Shown piece by piece: positions 52,750 to 64,000 of a stretch of DNA of 64,000 nucleotides. The position numbers and the translations under genes are program-made. The DNA comes from Lepidonotus clava (lineage: Eukaryota; Annelida; Polychaeta; Phyllodocida; Polynoidae): NCBI GenBank assembly GCA_936440205.1, contig OW387148.1, positions 42,443,003 to 42,507,002 of the forward strand, in the 5' to 3' direction. Within the stretch, counting starts at the first letter, position 1; every line of letters begins with the position of its first letter. The notes beneath the pieces were generated by a model. The model did not search any database. It was given only the letters and a program-made list of their open reading frames with translations, and was not told the DNA's origin.

Positions 52750-54000
52750 GATTTTAAAGATTTGAACCTGTTCTTGTAAACTTGCCACATCATAAAAACA
52801 TAGTCACCATTCTGAATAACATGTCTTTTGACCTTGTCCAAAACTTGGGGGGAAAAGAAGAAATTTTGTTAAGCTCGTAAGTTGAAGGAGTTTTTGGACA
52901 TTTTGCGCATCATAAAAATAAGGTTGCCATGCTGACAAATATGTCTGATGACCCTGCAAAAACTTGGAAATGAAAAGAAATTTATTGAAAATCAAAAATT
53001 TTAAAGTCATTTCTGTGCACTTGGCACATCATAAAAGCATGGCCGCCATACTGATAAACATTTCTGATGACCTTGTCTAAAGCATGGCAGTGAAAAGAAA
53101 TTTCTTGAAAATTAAAAATTTTGAAGTCATTTTTGGGTACTTGGCGCATCATAAAAACATGGCCAACATGCTGATAAACATGTCTGATGACCTTGTCTAA
53201 AGCTTGGAAGTGAAAAGAAATTTCTTGAAAATTAAAGATTTTGAAGTCATTTTTTGGTACTTAGCGCATCATAAAAACATGGCCGCCATGCTAATAAGCA
53301 TGTCTGATGACCTTGACTAAAAGTTGGAAGTGAAAAGAAATTTCTTGAAAATTAAAAATTTTGAAGTCATTTTTGGGTACTTGGCGCATCATAAAAACAT
53401 GGCCAACATGCTGATAAACATGTCTGATGACCTTGTCTAAAGCTTGGAAGTGAAAAGAAATTTCTTGAAAATTTAAAATTTTGAAGTCATTTTTGGGTAC
53501 TTGGCGCATCATATAAATATGGCTGCCATGCTAATAAACATGTCTGATGACCTTGTCTAAAAGTTGGAAGTGAAAAGAAATTTATTGAAAATTAAAAATT
53601 TTGAAGTCATTTTTTGGTACTTAGCGCATCATAAAAACATGGCCGCCATGCTAATAAGCATGTCTGATGACCTTGTCTAAAGCTTGGAAGTGAAAAGAAA
53701 TTTCTTGAAAATTAAAAATTTTGAAGTCATTTTTGGGTACTTGGCGCATCATATAAACATGGCTGCCATGCTAATAAACATGTCTGATGACCATGTCTAA
53801 AACTTGGAAGTGAAAAGAAATTTCTTGAAAATTAAAAATTTTGATGTCACTTTTGGGTACCTGGCGCATCATAAAAACATGGCCGCCATGCTAATAAACA
53901 TGTCTGATGACCTTGTCTAAAAGTTGGAAGTGAAAAGAAATTTGATACAAATTCAAAATAGTGAACTTGTTTTTTCTCATTTGGCACACCATAACACCAT
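52750..54000 (-). repeat. 120-bp satellite, about ten units
   Basis: Exact 120-bp periodicity from 52980 to 53940: GAAAAGAAATTTCTTGAAAA, TTTTGAAGTCATTTTTGGG, GCGCATCATAAAAACATGGC, ATGTCTGATGACCTTGTC. Edge units are divergent and central ones nearly identical. Variants alternate (CCAACATG, TTAGCGC...CCGCCATG, CATATAAA...CTGCC), suggesting a higher-order pattern. Because 120 is divisible by 3, one minus frame stays open over two units; it is not a gene. Confidence 0.95.
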
Positions 54001-54107
54001 AATGAAGGGGATTTGACACCTCTGTTCCGGTCTGCCAGTCAGCTAATAGTATGAGAGGCAATTGACTTTCACCTGGGTTCCACACTCTCCTACTAGAGTT
54101 GCCCAAA

Positions 54108-54529
54108 ACTCAAAGTTGTTTATTATTGTTTTAACTATCCTAGAAGTTGTAAATTTTAACCAAATAACATGAATACAAGCAAAATACATATAAACTTATA
54201 ATACAATTATGTAAAATACCTTTAAGGTATGTTTTTAAAGAATTATAACAACACAAAATCCATTCTAATGTAAGAATTGTCAAAGGCCATAGAACACATC
54301 TACATGTAACTAAATGTAACTAAAATCTCCCCTCACAAGAAAACCCATGCATCCACTCTCCAAACATAGGACAGGAACCAGGGGATTAAATGTGTGATAA
54401 TAGGGTGAACAGGTTCTTTCACTTGTTTAAAGAAATAGCCATCCTATACTTCGCCAATCAAACTTTATACCATTTGTGAAACTTAATACAACGCGAAGAA
54501 AAATACTAGGGAAAAACATAATCCCCCAA
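54108..54529. other. Intergenic, no feature seen
   Basis: AT-rich with nothing recognisable; it joins the satellite to the next copy of repeat B. Confidence 0.4.
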
Positions 54530-54690
54530 GATCTCCAGTGTAGCTCAGAATGCCTCAGATTGCCTGAATAAGAGGCTATCTTTTCAAAATTTTCCTGGGG
54601 GTCGCCCCCCATACCCCCCCAATGGGAGGGGACACCCCTCTCATACCCTCCCCTTGGACGGCTCCACCGTCCAAAGTTACACTACTTATA
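54530..54690 (+). repeat. Dispersed repeat B, right copy
   Basis: CAGAATGCCTCAGATTGCCT, AATAAGAGGCTATCTTTTCA, CTGGGGGTCGCCCCCCATA, ATGGGAGGGGA and CCCTCCCCTTGGAC match the copies at 52015-52515 in the same orientation. Confidence 0.7.
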
Positions 54691-54720
54691 TACTACTTAC
54701 AAACTAATTTCCAATCCTGC

Positions 54721-54765
54721 CCCCCCCCCCCCCCCATAAAAAAAATCCTGGATCCGCCCCTGCAT
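54721..54765 (+). mobile_element. Right end of a hAT-like MITE
   Basis: A C run followed by AAAAAAATCCTGGATCCGCCCCTG, the inverse of the CAGGGGCGGATCCAGG terminus. The left end was not found. Confidence 0.45.
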
Positions 54766-54769
54766 GTTG

Positions 54770-55159
54770 TCATGGCGACTGGCAGCCGACGGACAAAAGT
54801 CGTCTGGTGACCGGGGACGGACGCCGGGAGAAGAGAAGACGGACGCCGGGCGTCTAACCGGCGTCTTATCAGCTAGAATGTCGTCTGCCGCAGTAAGAAG
54901 ACACCAGAAAGGTTTTCCCGCCACTTCTGGGACGCCGGGGCTTGGCTGCAGGTCACTGCGGGGTCAAGATGGCCGCTCGGGGAGATTAACCTGCAGGTCG
55001 GCCGGAGGTCGGGCCTTGTGTGGACGTTGGGGTAAATCCGCCATAATCGGTTTAATAGGGGCTGTAAACTGTTTGATGATAGGGAGGATAGTGAGTGATC
55101 GGAGGGACACGTGGGCGTTTGAGAGGTGGCTAGAGGTACCAGTCTGATACTTTGATGTC
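54770..55159. other. CpG-rich stretch, no gene recognised
   Basis: Rich in GACGCCGGG and GGCCG; contains CAAGATGGCCGCTCGGGG (YY1-like AAGATGGCC) at ~54965. A 127-codon plus frame has Arg/Gly-rich low-complexity composition and is not called. Confidence 0.35.
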
Positions 55160-55380
55160 CCTAGACCCTTATATAATCGACAGGGTGACATGGGTACTTG
55201 GTTTATCTTTTAAGGCCTAGTGTCATCCCGGAGTGACATGCGACAGGGGATCTTTGAAAGATACATGTAGCGACATGGGACCCCAGGTATGGGACAAATT
55301 AAATTTGACAGGGTGACATGGCCATTTCTTAAATTCGACATGGCGACATTGGGACCCCCTCCCCCATCAAATCAAGGACC
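55160..55380. repeat. CGACATG-type dispersed repeat, locus 4
   Basis: AATCGACAGGGTGACATGGG, GTGACATGCGACAGGGG, TTTGACAGGGTGACATGGCC and AATTCGACATGGCGACATTG follow each other over ~190 bp, ending in a CCCCATCAAATCAAGGACCCC tail. Confidence 0.65.
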
Positions 55381-55680
55381 CCAATGTAAAAAGAACATGC
55401 GAAATGAAAAACCTATGTCACGAATGTTATCTGATATTCAGTATTTCTGCATTGATATTTCTTACTTTGAGCTTACCGATTGCAACCAACGAGGTGGTCT
55501 GTGCCTCTAGAAATACTTACTAAAGCTCCTAATTTATGTAAAGGTCACGTCACAATGAACACCAAAAATGATTATGAATTTAGAATTTCAAAGGTCGAGC
55601 TTCCATGGAACCTTCATGGATAGCCTGGGATTAAGTGTGCCATTAACATTCACAATACCAGGCCGACTCTGCTACAATGT

Positions 55681-56460
55681 CCAGGGCCGTGCCCAGGGTT
55701 GGCGGCTGGGGGGTGGTGAGTTAAAAAGAATGGAACTCTTCCTTATTTTGGGGAAATAATATTGGGAAAATACTTCATAAGTTCATACAACTTTATTGTA
55801 TAATTTGGAGTGGAGCATGTCCAATGTATACATAAAGTCATAACACTATGGGGCCTTACATACACACATTTTAAAAAATCTCAGACCCCCACCACCACCC
55901 CCTTGGTCAAAAATACGCATTGAATTTGTACTAGAATGTATGCAAATTTTCATATAACTCATACCCCCCTCCCCCCCCTTGATGCGTACATACTTAATGG
56001 AAGGCCCCTATGCATCAAGTAATATTTAGATTTGGATTTGAAAATGGCAGTGCAACCCCAATGGTGGGGACATATATTCATCAAACATCATAATTGTTCC
56101 ATTTTTCATAAATTCAAAACTAGGACCAAGGTAGATGATTTTGTTATAACGGTATGTCTACTGAATCATATGGTTAATTAAATCAGCTTTTCTTTAGTAT
56201 GGACATTACACATACATCCTTTAGGGTTGCTTGGGGCTCTCGACCGTTGAATAAGGTGGCATTTCAAAGGTTATGGAAAAGGAAAAAAATATTTTAGATA
56301 AAGTATTTCAGTGGAAACTTCCCTCTAATGTTTGAATATAAAGATGTTGAAGAAAGAAACATTTCCACCTAGGTGGAACTAATTATGACTGGTGCTCTGT
56401 GGGGGTGGGGGGTGGGGGGGGGGGGGGGTGGCCCACCACCCCCACTGGGTACGGGCCTGT
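55681..56460 (+). mobile_element. 780-bp hAT-like element, AATGT target duplication
   Basis: The left end CCAGGGCCGTGCCCAGG and the right end CTGGGTACGGGCCTGT are inverted with few mismatches; AATGT flanks at 55676-55680 and 56461-56465. The interior includes CCCCACCACC and a GGTGGGGGG tract as subterminal inverted sequence. No transposase. Confidence 0.75.
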
Positions 56461-56556
56461 AATGTAGTCATTGTGCAATTAACCTTTTCTTAGAAATCTT
56501 AGAAACTCACTTTTGACTGTCACTATGGTCATGGGAACGTTACACCTGCTGATCAG

Positions 56557-56568
56557 GGCGCCACCTGG
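56557..56568 (-). promoter_or_regulatory. CTCF-like site
   Basis: On the minus strand CCAGGTGGCGCC, the AGGTGGCGC core shared by insect and vertebrate CTCF. Confidence 0.35.
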
Positions 56569-57120
56569 ATGAACAATTGTAAACCAAAAACAAGATATTT
56601 GCCCGAAATATTTGTCTTTAATATTTTAAGATTAATTAGAAATACCAGAGCAGTAAAAGAGGACTAGAACTCATATTTTCCCTTACTTTGAAGGAGTCCT
56701 GTTATATAAGCAAATTCAACCTTTTTTTAGTTATCTTGTGATAACATTTCTCAGAAACGGCGAATAATGTTGAGGTTTCAAGAAAAAGGTGTTTTTTTTC
56801 ACTATATCAATTTTAGTCATTTTCCCTATTGAAACCAATGGTTAAGCTTCATCTTTTAAAGGGCATTCTTTTTTCACAAACGGTGAACATTGTTCTTTTT
56901 CTAAATGAACTCCTTTAGGTATAATATAGGGATAGTAAAGATTTCTAAGATATCTTATTGTTCATTCTAAATCATGTTGAACAGCATTGTGTACCTTTAA
57001 TATGACAGGATAAAGCTGCCAAGGATACAGTATCTAGAATACCCAATTTAGCATTTTAATTTACCATTTTTGTTTTACAATTATACTTTTTTTTAATACT
57101 CAAAATCACGGTTTTTTGTA

Positions 57121-57337
57121 GGAGGTTAAGCCACACCGACGTATCACCTAACGTAATCGTAACGTATCTCTTATCTTTGCCATTATCAAATAATTACAAT
57201 ATGTTTCATCTTGAATGTACTATCATTCACAAGTGGGTACAAGATAGAGATTCAAATTTCAGACACCATTTAGATGGAGTCCTGAAAATTTAGAGATACT
57301 TTAACGTATCAACATGCGTTGGTGTTGCTTAACCTCC
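57121..57337. mobile_element. 217-bp MITE flanked by TA
   Basis: GGAGGTTAAGCCACACCGACG at the left and GGAGGTTAAGCAACACCAACG read inward from the right match at 19 of 21; TA lies at or next to both ends, as in Tc1/mariner-type elements. Interior has CGTATC/AACGTAA motifs and no ORF. Confidence 0.6.
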
Positions 57338-57589
57338 CTATTAATGGGGGAAAAACATTAATGGGAAAAACTTATGTCTCAAAGTCAATTCTTCTTTCCA
57401 TCATAAAACCGCAAACAACTAGAAAAAAATTTCATCAAAATTCGAATTTTAGTCTTTAACTACTGAAGCTCTAATCTAATCAAGTACAAAGAACACAAGT
57501 CGGATGTAAGACATAAGGAGTCAAAAAACCTTTATTACTACAACCACATTTTGTTTTTCAGTTCACACGATTCACAGTAGTCAGCACAC

Positions 57590-57880
57590 AGCTCTGAGCA
57601 TGCGCAAAGAGACCCAGAAATGTGTGCCGCGCCTGCGCGTCGTCGGGTAGACCTCGGCAAAGCCAGACGTCCATGGTTGTCGGCCATGGAGCCCTTAACT
57701 AGCACTACTCAAGGTTGTATAAATGCCGTCCCATCGTTTGGAGTAATCAAAAGTCTTGCTAGCATCTCTTCTGCACCAGCATATTTTCCCTAACACGTAT
57801 AATATTCGTCATCATCGTTTGAACATCATATCTTCATCAAATTGAACATTGCAGAACTCTGGGTTATCGTTAAATAGGTA
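57590..57880 (+). promoter_or_regulatory. TATA promoter candidate with NRF-1-like sites
   Basis: GCATGCGCA near 57599 and GCGCCTGCGCGT near 57630 resemble NRF-1 sites. TATAAAT at 57718-57724 predicts a start near 57748, and a donor-like AAATAG|GTAGGC lies at ~57878. On the minus strand AATAAA near 57530 could instead end a transcript. No ORF downstream is recognised. Confidence 0.35.
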
Positions 57881-60060
57881 GGCGGTGAGCTATTATTATT
57901 GGAGATGATGGTGAGGAGATTCCTCGTGGACAAAAGAAGGCTGAGTATCAGACATGAAGGACTGGGCCCGGCCGGCGGGGTAAGGCGCGCGGCCGGGCCG
58001 TGTGGGAGCGAAGAAGGCCAATCTGATATGTGAGGGGTCCCAATAAACTGTGATGAGGGGCGGAGAAGGACTGGGTCCTGATGAGGGGTGAACAGGGCAA
58101 ATAAATAAGCTCAGTGTGATGTGTGTGGCTCGGGCTGCCACGCCGAGACTCGGACGTGGTTTGGTCAGAAACAAATCGCAGCACACATTTGGCGAGAGCG
58201 ATGACAGTGGAGGTTCCCGTCCTAAGGGTGATGAGTCTATGACTGAGGGTCCTTGATGCGACCCTGCCGGCAGACAATATGGATATAGCATTATAGTACT
58301 GCAGGAGGCTTGTTCAGATTGATCGCCAAGATCCCCACACAAAGAGGAGACAAATGAAAACAGTCTCTTCTGGAAACAAACTGAACAAGTAGTAGGGGAA
58401 TATGGTGAGTGATATCACATGACAAAAGTGTCGCAGTCTCTCCTCTCGGGCATTAAACTGAATACACGAACACATACAATGAATGAGACGAGGCGATTCG
58501 CGAATCGCCTCCCAACAACTACGGATGTTTTTGGCTTAAATAACCCTCTAGTTGATGAAAAATCCCTGTGTCTGAATTTGGCGGTGCTGAAATTTCCCTC
58601 TTTCTAACCCCCTTAACTAGTGGGAGGTACCCCCTCTGGTGGTCAACTTCTGAATCATTCCCTAACAGTAAGACAATGGAACATGAAGGATATTTCCCCG
58701 CATGGCGCTACCCGAGGTTGACTCTGGACCAAACCTGCCCCCTCTCCCTGGCGATGAATGAAATCTTCACACGTCGCACATTCACCACAAATGGTAGATT
58801 GCGTTGGAATGCTGTTGGGTGTGTGGCGATGAGGGTTGGCTCCCCTTCTCAGGGTGGTGGCTCGCACTGACTATGTTGTGCGCTTATTATGATGGGGATG
58901 AACAGATGAACAGGGGATGAGCGCTTTGGCTTATTATTATTATTTAACAGTTCCTCGATCCTTGTGCGGCGCGGGGACAAACAGTCCATAAATGAGATCA
59001 TTCAGTTTCAGAGAAATCCCGCTCCGATACAAAGTCCACTTTGATAAGTTAACAAAGGCTCGAACACACCAAGGCACGTCTCTCCCTATCTCCGCAGTGT
59101 GAACAAAACTAGCAAATAGACGAGCCGCGGTGTGTGCTCTAGGATCCAACTGTTTCACCGGACCAAACTAGTTTTGGCATATGAATTGTAAATAATGGGG
59201 AAAACTGAACCCCACTAATGGAGGACAGGTTTGCTTGTGATTGGTCAACCCTAGCGCTCCTAGCCCTGCGCCCCGTTTTGCTGTTTTAACTAATTTTCAC
59301 ATTTTCTTGTATTTGTTCGTGTGACTAAAACAGCAGCAAGGCTCTCCCTGATACTAAAATGCCCTTGACAGGTCCCCCCTATATGAGTGTTAATTATTAT
59401 GTCTGTAAGTGGGGTGGTGATATTTCCTACGTCCTCCCGTAACCAGACGGGCCCGGTCGGCGGGCATGGACTCGTACCGCACTCTGGGTGAAGTGGCCCA
59501 CCACTAACCCCCCAATCTATCACAGTGCAGTGCAATAATCAGTATACTTTAATGATTCCATTGTCTTCACTAGTCTGCACAACAACATCACAGGGTAGCA
59601 GATGTCTGTGGCCTGTCGGCGAGAACCATAAGCAGACAGCATGTATCGCGCCTTCAAGTTCGTACACAGTCTCCCATTTTTACAAAGTATCGCTGCGCTA
59701 TCAGAAGGCCAGGAGAGATCTCCTGGTGAGAAGTTATCAAAAAGTATCTGTGGAGAATTTCTCGAACTGTCTGCCATATGTAAAAAGCAGCACATACACT
59801 CTATAGAAAAGCACAATCAGTGAAAGAACGGTATTGGATTTGATCGTAACATCGGCTCTCCAACGAGCGAGGCCCCTTTTAAGGTGGCACAGCACAAAAT
59901 CACAGCAGAATGAAAGGCAATGTTCCCACAAGTAGCAGGCCACAAACAACATCTTGCGTGTCCCTGCGAGCCGCGACAAGAACTGTCAGAGTTTCTTCTC
60001 GTCTCATGGCATCTCGTAGCCACCTCACAGGAGCTCCCAATACCGCTCCCCCAGGTACAA
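57881..60060. other. CpG-richer stretch without a recognised gene
   Basis: A 22-bp perfect palindrome is centred between 58500 and 58501 (58490-58511, core ATTCGCGAAT). The 148-codon minus frame at 57896-58342 is Pro/Ser-rich; an acceptor-like TTTGTTTCCAG precedes it on that strand, but I recognise no domain. Frames at 58568-58870 and 59520-59816 are likewise anonymous. Confidence 0.35.
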
Positions 60061-63000
60061 AAATAAATTAATCCTCACGCATTCTTTGACAAACCAATGA
60101 AGGGCTTGAAGCCACAACCCTAAGACAACACTGACTCTAGGTCTAAGAGTAATGCCCGAAGCACCGTTTACATTTTTTAAACATTATGTTGTCCGCTAAC
60201 AAATGAAACAAGCTATGAGCTGTGTGCGTTCGGGCTACGCGTATCTACATGTCGTGAACTGAATGGGAGACCGCGGGTTATTTCTATGACTTGAGACGGT
60301 AATCCTGCGCTGCGCAGAGGGATACAGAGAGGGCGCGTTCTTCACTAACACACGAGGAAGACTGGATGCTTGGGGTGGTGTCAGGCAAACAAGACTTTCA
60401 GAATGTATTATTTCAACTTGACAAAATATATATATACCCCTTTTTGTGGAATATCAGATCTTTTTAACTAGGCCATGGGCTTACAATCACCTTAGGCTCC
60501 CTGGTCTCATACACACCTCCATTGGAATGTTGATTCAGTTATCTGGGTGAGGAAAACAATCTCTAGAATACAGCTTTAGTCAAAATCTTCCTCTTATTCC
60601 TAACCACAAACTAGGTGCCTGATTACCTGTTGTTCAGATGACATGAATGCACTTAAAACTATTCAGATTGGACTGTGCGTAACGTTCTCTTCTAATAAGT
60701 TATTATGTCAAGGAATTTCTCCTACTTCACTGCATGTAAGGCTGCTTCTAAAACTGTCAGAGCAGTGGGAACACGATTCCAGCCGGTGAGGGGCTGGGCA
60801 GTACATCTCTAGGGGGGTAAAAAAATAGTTTAAAAATCTAATCGCTTGTCATTGAGGGATAAACTGAATGATGCAAGTGTTTCCTTAACTTAACAGTCTG
60901 AATAAGGATATGACCTCGCGAGCCTTCTAGGCGATTTTTAAGGGGTGTGTTAAAACTTCTGTGGACTTCCACAGACCTGACAAGTTTAACTTGGCAGTTT
61001 CCTGGTGTACAAATGGCACTGTGTTTACATCAGTTTGTTCTAAGGAGATGCTGACAGCACCACGACACCACTCCCAAGTCGGCTCGCTCAGTCCCAGGTG
61101 AAAACTTTGGTTCCACTTTTTACAAAATGACAGCGGTTACCATGTCAACCTTTTCACAATCCCAGGTTGCTATTAGTATACATTATGCAATTTCTTTTCC
61201 TGACATGGTAAAATGTTTACAAAAGCAGTAGTTGTCTAGTAACCGTACTAAATGTTAGCGTAACCCTCATGGTAAACCATACTTTGAGGGTGGAACTCGT
61301 CAGACACGCACACTTGCACGCAAGATGAGTTTCCGATATGTGCGATTTTCATTAATAGTCCCTTACTAAGCACTCTACTCTGAGTAAAAAGTAACTAGCC
61401 AGCAGTTTTTTAAAAATGTGTTGCCCGACCCCGCGTATTCCCGTAATGATCTGTAAGATGACCCATCCCCCTGGGCTGGCTTTTGCAGCTAGCTGACTTC
61501 TCAACTTTTGGCACACATTCACACAAAGTGACAAATAATCTTACTCTTCATAGCCCACCAATGTCCTCCTGGCAAAGTGAGGAAACGCAACAAAAACCAG
61601 ACCAGTATATCGTATGGGGTTCACCGCGGAACACGGCATTTTGTGTCTTAAACCTTCAATAGAGAAGTCCCTAGGTTAACAATGCTCTTGGCTTGGGGGG
61701 AAAAACTCTTTTTCAGTATACCAGTAACAACTTGATTGATAGATTATAAAATAAAATAAAATTGCTGGTAATGTCCCAACGATGAACATGCCCAGCATAG
61801 AGTGGCATGAAAAAATAGGACGGCAAATCCACATCCCTAGGCTACTTGACAGATACAATGAACCTGAAGGTCTGGCTTCGATCACGCTAAAGTTCTTGTC
61901 AAGTCTTATACAACTTGTACACAGAGGCAAACAATCAGTCGGATAATCTGTTTTACGATCCATCGTTTGATCCCCCTGCATGGGTTAAGGAATGGAAAGA
62001 GACATCGATCGCATGCTTTCTTAGTCAACATGTTCAATGCTGCTCCTCATATTATAATGTGACCAACTTTACGTGACAAACATTTAGACTAAAGAAAGAA
62101 CACAACTCTAATTCACAGGCAAAAATACAATCACCTTTCTCTGTTGATTCGCAAAAACTGGATACGTACAATCCAGTTAATCGTGCCCCTCAGTGACTCT
62201 ACGCAATGAATCTACGTATATATATATATCGACATACATATATCTCAGTGCTATAACTTCGTTTCCAGCAAGCAAGATTACACAGGCCCTTGCTGGTGTT
62301 CACAACATTATAAGTATACATATTTCAACGGGCAAAAGCCTACTGGCCTTACACTCGGTCGAGTCGTACATCATGTTCAAAAGACGATGCAAAGCACAAT
62401 ATTCATCAGTAAATATAGATCTTCCTTGTTACAATCTAAAAACAGAACAAGTCGACATTAAACTGCAAGGGAAGCAAATGGTGTTTTGTACGTGTCGACC
62501 AAACTGCGCATGTCTGCTAATTTGAACAGTCTGGAACTCGCTGCTTTGCGTTAGTAGTATTCGCTTGTTTCTCATACCTATATGAAATGGTATGTTGTAT
62601 ACCTCAAGAAGACTTGAAGATAGGAGGCTTCGATGAGTGACAGCGCTGTCGGCTGTGGGAGGGCCACCTCCCACCTCCGCACGCGCCACTCTTAGGGGTT
62701 TATCACAGTACACAAGTCCATAGTATAACGACTAGATCTTGTTGAGAATCTTTGACATGTTATATCAGGCATACACCATTCTCACAAACTCTCCGCAATG
62801 GGAAAACTCGTGACAAGTACAAATTCGCAAGAGTCATTATCAGTTTGTTTCGCGTTCCAATATGTAATCTTCTAAAGCGGTCTGGAGGCCAGACGACTAA
62901 GTTAGCGGGTTCCCCCCCTACTTCTCTCCTTATAGCCATCCGCTTTACTTAGAAGGCGGACTGCGAGTATAGAACAGAGATGCCACTCTCCGGTCTGTCA

Positions 63001-64000
63001 CAAATTTCAAGTCTAACATTTCCTACTACAAAACTTTGTGAGCTTAAAAATATTTGCATTACTGGAATACTGTTGTTCCAATTTGAAGTCTTGTAAATTG
63101 CGCGTCAAAGTCACGCATGGCAATTTGTAAAATGCTTTGCAAATATTCTTCATGATTTATATTGAATGATCATGAAAGAACTAATCGTAGAATAAAGAAA
63201 ATGGCATCTCTGATGACACCCGTTTACATGGCCGGCGGCTGTCGTACGCGGCTCTCACGGGGTGCAGCGCTTTGATTCGTTTCTTTGTGTACCGTGACGG
63301 GTAAATAACCAACTCCTGCTGCGGTCAGTTAAAAAATGTGAAAAAAAATAAATCTACAACAAGTACACAGCTTATGCTCTGCACTTGCTTTTTATCGTTT
63401 TTCTTTTTTATAATGAGAGTACTCACAAATAAGACAATAACTTTGTAAATAACTTGGTTTCGATTTTTTTTGTTTAAAAGGGTAAAGTTTTGCTTTGAGT
63501 ACCCTCAGTAGAGCGATGAGTGTTCGCCTTACTGGATCATCATGTACCCAGTAGGACGATTCCTTTTAGTCATGTTTCAAAAAGTGTTGTAAAGTAGTGC
63601 ATCATGTGCTCCACTTTTGCTTACTAAATGCTTGAATGGACTCCTTGATAACTTCCTTGGTATACAATAGTTCCTACGAGGACTCCGTTTCAGTTCCCTG
63701 ATCGTCAGAAGTAGGGTCAAGTCCTCGCAGGAGCGTCTTTCCACATTTCATATGAGAAAACCTTTCTTGGGTTTCTTACTTTGGACATATAGACCTTATA
63801 TGCCATTTGTTCCAGCCACTGGGTTCAGTAGTAGTTAAAGCTTGCTAAGTTTACAACGATTGTTGACCTCTGTGAACCTTTTTTTTTAGTCACAATATTC
63901 AATGTGGTTGCAAATCCAAAGACAAATAAGACCGTAAAATATTATAGTTCCCACCTCCGACCGAGCACTCGTATAATAATAGTGGTAGCATACACAACTC
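60061..64000. other. Intergenic to window end, no gene seen
   Basis: Mixed-composition sequence with no ORF of recognisable content, no tRNA, no tandem array and no inverted-repeat element that I can support. A TATATATATATC tract lies near 62217. It lacks the poly-G runs and MITE ends common further left, so it may belong to a long intron, a gene flank or an unrecognised large element. Confidence 0.4.

Noticed and set aside
53291-53512. 73-aa repeated frame in the 120-bp satellite
   Set aside because: The unit length is a multiple of three, so a frame stays open passively; it carries no motif and stops in neighbouring units.
54764-55147. 127-aa plus-strand ORF
   Set aside because: Arg/Gly-rich composition follows the CpG-rich stretch; starts inside a MITE end; no domain.
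57490-58350. Second LTR or retroelement end (TATA at 57718, AATAAA on the other strand)
   Set aside because: No matching direct repeat found in the window and no coding domain nearby.

Overview
This window looks like repeat-rich, gene-poor nuclear DNA from a marine invertebrate animal. The evidence is tRNA-derived SINEs, several families of short inverted-repeat DNA transposons, many long G or C homopolymer runs, several minisatellite arrays, and one very large Ty3/Gypsy-type LTR retrotransposon with an envelope-like ORF. I see no complete host gene and no rRNA or canonical tRNA gene. The phylum cannot be fixed from sequence alone; a lophotrochozoan or an invertebrate deuterostome would both fit.

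Left part (1-29.8 kb): intergenic DNA carrying a SINE with a perfect 12-bp target duplication (939-1257), five copies of one MITE family (one interrupted by a hAT-like MITE, one sitting inside a hAT-like element), three tRNA-like/body SINE units, a ~38-bp minisatellite whose units carry the AGGTCA-N5-AGGTCA direct repeat (8.1-8.8 kb), a 962-bp element with 19-bp perfect terminal inverted repeats (12.3-13.2 kb), CpG-rich patches with promoter-like motifs, and simple repeats. A minus-strand ORF at 9802-10170 and a possible first exon near 22.1-22.4 kb are the only weak candidates for host coding sequence.

Centre (30,479-47,906): a 17.4-kb LTR retrotransposon inserted in a ~60-bp minisatellite. 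Its 538-bp LTRs differ at only 4 positions and it is flanked by a CTGT duplication, so it is young. It carries gag, protease and pol in three successive -1 frames, an integrase with a basic AT-hook-like tail, an antisense 356-codon ORF with its own TATA box and initiator, an overlapping sense ORF, an envelope-like ORF and a membrane-anchor ORF, then about 5.1 kb without obvious coding capacity. The gag start is preceded by two tiny ORFs chained by TGATG stop-start overlaps, and gag ends on a GGGAAAC slippery heptamer.

Right part (47.9-64 kb): the rest of the 60-bp array, a ~31-bp minisatellite whose units repeatedly contain NF-kappaB-type GGGGATTCCC sites (48.7-49.8 kb), hAT-like MITEs with 5-bp target duplications, a 120-bp satellite bracketed by copies of another dispersed repeat (52-54.7 kb), a larger hAT-like element (55.7-56.5 kb), a small TA-flanked MITE (57.1-57.3 kb), and a CpG-rich stretch from 57.5 kb with one TATA promoter candidate and no recognisable gene.

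The retroelement is the strongest candidate for an undescribed system: a giant envelope-bearing Ty3/Gypsy element with an internal antisense transcription unit and an unusual stop-start relay ahead of gag. Function statements for its accessory ORFs are inference.
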